Notes under the pieces: generated by a model
What the model was told of the DNA's origin: nothing
The model's database searches: none
The model's input: the letters and a program-made list of their open reading frames with translations, nothing else
In this document: piece after piece, positions 60,684-64,000 of the stretch
Layout: each line of letters opens with the position of its first letter
Numbering within the stretch: position 1 is the stretch's first letter
Source: Paulinella micropora
Lineage: Eukaryota > Cercozoa > Imbricatea > Euglyphida
Reading direction: 5' to 3'
NCBI GenBank assembly: GCA_009731375.1
Contig: BJOX01000041.1
Span: forward strand, 1,042,202 to 1,106,201
DNA length: 64,000 bases
Translations under genes and position numbers: made by a program

Positions 60684-61050
60684 TGCTCCCCCTTAATTAG
60701 ACTCCCTTACGAGTCAGTGTCCACAATGCAATGCGCAACTAACCACTAGATTACGCAAATAAGTAAAGCGCAAAGTGAGCTATCCTACGTCTCCTGTGGA
60801 GTTCGGCAATATAGCTACACTATTAACAACTAAATCGCAATAAGCACAACAGTGCATAAAATACGACTATAAGAAAGCAGAGGTCCTAGCCTACGTCTCC
60901 ACGACATGTGGAGTTCGGCAATCTAGTCACCTAATTACTAATCACTATCCTCTTGCTATCGGGAAACCTAACAAGATTCCTACCCGAGTCCACGTTGTAG
61001 AAAGTCCTGCTGTCGGTCGTCCCTCTGAGAGGGAACGGTTCCCCGAGTCT

Positions 61051-61584
61051 TTAGTCCTTCGCCATATGCCGGACGCGACGGTTGTACGGCTCCCCCCGCA
61101 TGGCCTTGGTATTGATGCCCGCCAGGTTGTCGTTGGAACCCACCTTCTCGTTGACGACGAGGCCCGCCTCCACCTTCTGGCTCACAATAGCACACCACAG
61201 GTCCACATGTCCTAGTTTCCTAGCAAACACATTAGTTTCAGCAAGATCTAACGCGCCCTGGTTGTCGCCGTACAAGATGGGGGGCTGCCCCCACCCGTAC
61301 GGCCCCAGCGCGTCGGAGACCCGCCCGCCAGCGATGCCCTGTACAAAATTGATGCTCTTATCCTGCCCGTGATACGCCTCCACCATTGCGTACACCTCGG
61401 CCTCGCAGGATGAGGCTTCCGGCGCCGCCGGCACCAGACACTCGCCCGCCGCCGCCACTTGGCACTCCCCACTTCCCGGCGCGGACGCCACTAGCTCATC
61501 GACCGTAGCCCGAGCCTTCTCCTCCACTCGGTGCGCTTCCAATGCTGTCCCCTTTGGTGGGGCCACAAATACGTTTCGCTTCAA
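61051..61584 (-). CDS. Copia RNase H
   Basis: Has EASSCEAEVYAMVEA, LYGDNQGALDLA and KLGHVDLWCAIV, then a region like the usual NxADxxTK end (NDNLAGINTKAM). It overlaps the RT frame by 4 bp, so a frameshift separates them in this copy. Confidence 0.78.
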   Translation of the reverse strand: MKRNVFVAPPKGTALEAHRVEEKARATVDELVASAPGSGECQVAAAGECLVPAAPEASSCEAEVYAMVEAYHGQDKSINFVQGIAGGRVSDALGPYGWGQPPILYGDNQGALDLAETNVFARKLGHVDLWCAIVSQKVEAGLVVNEKVGSNDNLAGINTKAMRGEPYNRRVRHMAKD

Positions 61585-62840
61585 GCAAAGGGAAGCACGG
61601 AGCCTCCCAGAAAGAAATGAAAGCCCGCTAAGCGAGCGCGGCGGTCATCAGGCGTATCCTTCCAGCTTGAGTCGGCCCACGACATCAAGCGGGTGCCATC
61701 CGCCTTGGTAAAGCGAATGCCTTTAGATCGGGTGCCACTGAGGTACATCACGATCTGTTCGGCTTGCTGGTAATTGAACAACTCAGGCTTCGATGCATGG
61801 GTTGCTACCTCCCCTATTGGGCCCAAGACCTCGTGCCGACTGATGCGGGCCCACAAGAGGACACCCACGATGTGCTGCGGTGAGAACTGCTCTAACACGG
61901 ATTGCTTCCCGGCTCGCACTCCCGGCATCAACCACGGCGAATCGGCAGTAGCTAGACCGGTGCACTGCAGCTTCTCAACGGCCTCCTTGATAAAGTCCTC
62001 CTGAGAGATCTTGATCGTACGGCCTAACCGACAGTCTTCCTTATCTTCGATGTTCAAGCCTACCACCCCTGTCGGCGCCCCTTGCTTAAAGACCCTAAAG
62101 GCCTTCTTACCGGCAGCTGAGAACTCCGCTTCTACATCCTTACCACTGAACGCTCCCATCATGTCGTCGACGTGCACGAACACAAAGTCCAGTTTGTCCT
62201 TACCGGGTAACCAAAGCCAAAAGAAGCAAGGAAAAGCGACATGAGCCTTAAAGCCCAAACCTTCTAAGAACGGGACTAGCTTGTACCGCCACCATTTGTG
62301 GCCCGCATCCGGTCTGCCATAGAGGGCTTTAAGCATTTCCCACACATACCCCGGCTCTTCTAAACCAAATGGTGGTACGATGTAACTGGGGCGATACCCC
62401 TGCTCAGCTGCAGACGCCTCTGTGTATGCGGTGCCAACGTCCCACTTTGACAAGACTAAGCCAAAGAACACCGTTAGGGCGAAAAGCATCAAGATGGTAA
62501 GAGCACACGGGGTTGGGAAGTCACGTTTCCCAAAATGCCATCCCTGTATCATGGAATACCCTTTGGCCGTCCATCGGCTTTTGAACTTCAGGATCTCCCC
62601 CCCTGCCTCTTTGGTGGCATCAACGAACCGGCCTTCACAAATGTCTTTCTTGTCTACTAAGTCGGCTCGGACTCTCCGGAAGCAACCTTTCTCCCAGAGC
62701 GTAGCCATCTCCTCGGCTCGGGCGTCGTCCCAGTACCCTAGCTCGTCGGCTTGCTTCTCACTCACCTGCCTAGTGAACGTGGCGGCATGGGCGGTCTCCG
62801 GACCGTCGGCAAGGTACTTGACAATCTCCGAGTCCAACAT
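61581..62840 (-). CDS. Copia reverse transcriptase
   Basis: 420 codons. KFKSRWTAKGYSMIQGWHFG, LSKWDVGTAYTEA (motif A), VWEMLKALYGRPDAGHKWWR and the catalytic FVHVDDMMGAF are all present. It ends in SWADSSWKDT, the start of RNase H. The frame is intact across the domain. Confidence 0.88.
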   Translation of the reverse strand: MLDSEIVKYLADGPETAHAATFTRQVSEKQADELGYWDDARAEEMATLWEKGCFRRVRADLVDKKDICEGRFVDATKEAGGEILKFKSRWTAKGYSMIQGWHFGKRDFPTPCALTILMLFALTVFFGLVLSKWDVGTAYTEASAAEQGYRPSYIVPPFGLEEPGYVWEMLKALYGRPDAGHKWWRYKLVPFLEGLGFKAHVAFPCFFWLWLPGKDKLDFVFVHVDDMMGAFSGKDVEAEFSAAGKKAFRVFKQGAPTGVVGLNIEDKEDCRLGRTIKISQEDFIKEAVEKLQCTGLATADSPWLMPGVRAGKQSVLEQFSPQHIVGVLLWARISRHEVLGPIGEVATHASKPELFNYQQAEQIVMYLSGTRSKGIRFTKADGTRLMSWADSSWKDTPDDRRARLAGFHFFLGGSVLPFA

Positions 62841-62920
62841 ACGGTCTGGGAGTCGTCATCCTCAAACTTTACCCAGTGGGCTGGTCCGTTCTTCTTGCTT
62901 CTTAACCCATATGGGTTCGC

Positions 62921-63679
62921 TCACGTCTTGCACCTGGCCTCGTCGGACCTTGTCCCGGAAACCCACCCCATAGGTCTTCTTGGCCCAAGCCCAGCCCCAC
63001 TGAGTGGCTGGGTCTCAACCCACCTTCCCTTCAACTCTCCTATTGTTTCCGGGTCAGGATCGGGGGCCTCTTTCTCGGCTTTCACGGCTTCCTGTTCAGA
63101 GGTCGCTTCCTCCACTTCGCCGTCGGAATCAGAGCTGTCAAGCTCCCCCTGATCCGGGGCCTTCTTCCCTCCACCGGGATCGGTCACCCCCACCCGGGGC
63201 TTTGGGACAAACAACTGCTCAAGGTCGGCGTCTTCCCCTAACGGGTCTCCCTTGAACGGCTCCAAGCTCAGGCCCTTCTTCTCCCAGAAGGGTTGCAACA
63301 AAGGCCAGGCCGGCTGGTTGTCGTCAAAGTTCTTGACGTTTCGCCATGGGAACACCCTACCTTCACACAGGATCAAGTGTGCGGAGTACTCCAAACTCAG
63401 CCCTAACCAGGCGGCCATGTGCGTCCGGCTCTCGTCATGTCCTAACCTGCCCTCGATGACCATGTGGCATAGGCACCCAAAAGGATGAAGGTAAGCTATC
63501 CAATTCACCTTCCTTTCACGGGGCATAAGCTCAAACATCCGGACCTCACCACCGGATCGTTTCGGTGAAAGGTTGTGCAAGAGGATAGCGTGCTGCCACG
63601 CATATCCCAAGAGCTCATAGGGTAGCTGAGCCTTAACCAGGTTATGGCGCGCTTTGCGCCAAAAGTCACGTTGCGGCAT
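62921..63679 (-). CDS. Copia integrase C-terminal region and linker
   Basis: Starts FWRKARHNLVKAQLPYELLG and continues with HAILLHNLSP, HPFGCLCHMV and a WLGLSLEYSAHL segment, the usual copia integrase tail. An acidic linker follows before RT. Confidence 0.75.
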   Translation of the reverse strand: MPQRDFWRKARHNLVKAQLPYELLGYAWQHAILLHNLSPKRSGGEVRMFELMPRERKVNWIAYLHPFGCLCHMVIEGRLGHDESRTHMAAWLGLSLEYSAHLILCEGRVFPWRNVKNFDDNQPAWPLLQPFWEKKGLSLEPFKGDPLGEDADLEQLFVPKPRVGVTDPGGGKKAPDQGELDSSDSDGEVEEATSEQEAVKAEKEAPDPDPETIGELKGRWVETQPLSGAGLGPRRPMGWVSGTRSDEARCKT

Positions 63680-63695
63680 AGGCGTTCTTGTTGTG

Positions 63696-63999
63696 TTAGT
63701 TGAGGGTGTTGATCATCTTCCTCACTCCCGTGTCCCGGACCAGCTCCTTGAAGTCGGCTGAGATATGCTCACCTATCCTAACTTCCTTCACCTTCTTGCC
63801 GCTTTGCGTCTCAAGGAAGTTTATGCATTCCCGCATGAAACGCACTTGTGGTGCCGCGGTACCATCCTTTAGAAGGAGGTCAAACGCATACCCGGTGTTA
63901 GCCTCGATTCCCACCATGCCGTACCAAAGCCCACCATAGAGGGGTTTGCGTAGGCACCCGGACTTGTCGAACGCCACGGCTTCGAACTTCTCTACCTGT
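63696..63999 (-). CDS. Copia integrase core, partial at the window edge
   Basis: The frame enters from the right edge. GMVGIEANTGYAFDLLLKDG is the strand after the first Asp, and VRIGEHISADFKELVRDTG corresponds to the second motif, where the usual Asp is replaced by Gly-Glu. The 5' part of the element lies outside the window. Confidence 0.65.
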   Translation of the reverse strand, partial: QVEKFEAVAFDKSGCLRKPLYGGLWYGMVGIEANTGYAFDLLLKDGTAAPQVRFMRECINFLETQSGKKVKEVRIGEHISADFKELVRDTGVRKMINTLN

Positions 64000-64000
64000 G

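Larger units (their letters stand above)
60684..63999 (-). mobile_element. Ty1/copia pol on the minus strand, cut by the window edge
   Basis: In copia order from right to left: integrase core (63,999-63,696), integrase C-terminus (63,679-62,921), RT (62,840-61,581), RNase H (61,584-61,051) and polypurine tract (60,694-60,684). The frames are long but separated by stops or shifts at 63,680-63,695 and 62,841-62,920. GC-rich coding sequence sets it apart from the provirus. Confidence 0.85.

Overview
The window is eukaryotic nuclear DNA. It has spliceosomal introns with phase-consistent exons, three kinds of LTR retroelement remnant and very long simple-sequence arrays. It also holds a large DNA virus-like element flanked by a target-site duplication. 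No tRNA, rRNA, CRISPR or bacterial operon was seen. The host cannot be named from sequence alone. An AIF1-like EF-hand gene points towards animals or their unicellular relatives, while the Polinton-like provirus and the retroelements resemble those of algae and other protists.

Positions 1-29,240 are host sequence dominated by microsatellites (GA, GTAT/ATAC, GATA/CTAT, TAG, ATT, TTTA, GT). Three host genes stand out between the arrays. One on the minus strand (2,766 to about 3,830) could be modelled only at its 3' end. One on the plus strand (8,266 to about 12,530) encodes a low-complexity, coiled-coil protein in at least eight exons. One on the minus strand (24,951 to 19,935) is a complete seven-exon gene for an AIF1-like protein of 166 residues. 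Several introns of these genes are largely microsatellite, and some 5' splice sites are the first unit of the array.

Positions 29,247-54,371 are an integrated Polinton-like virus (Maverick/PLV type) of 25.1 kb. It has inverted terminal repeats (371 and 311 bp) and a perfect 6-bp target duplication, GGTTGT. Recognisable genes are protein-primed DNA polymerase B, retroviral-type integrase, double-jelly-roll major capsid protein, adenain-like cysteine protease, packaging ATPase, a two-TM protein, a long fibre with an S74 chaperone tail, a second fibre-like protein and several small conserved virion proteins. Most long genes carry stops or frameshifts, so the copy looks decayed, although assembly errors may contribute. 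Gene boundaries are marked by at least seven copies of a related palindromic intergenic element.

The integrase gene is split by about 4 kb of inserted DNA. This consists of three short units and one 2.8-kb unit that share GC-rich terminal inverted repeats and subterminal sequences. The large unit carries an ORF of unknown function. This looks like a transposon family nested in the provirus, with short non-autonomous relatives.

Positions 54,500-63,999 are retroelements: a 5'-truncated Ty3/gypsy pol (RT end, RNase H, integrase), a Ty1/copia RT-RNase H remnant, a 203-bp LTR, and on the minus strand a Ty1/copia pol that runs off the right edge.
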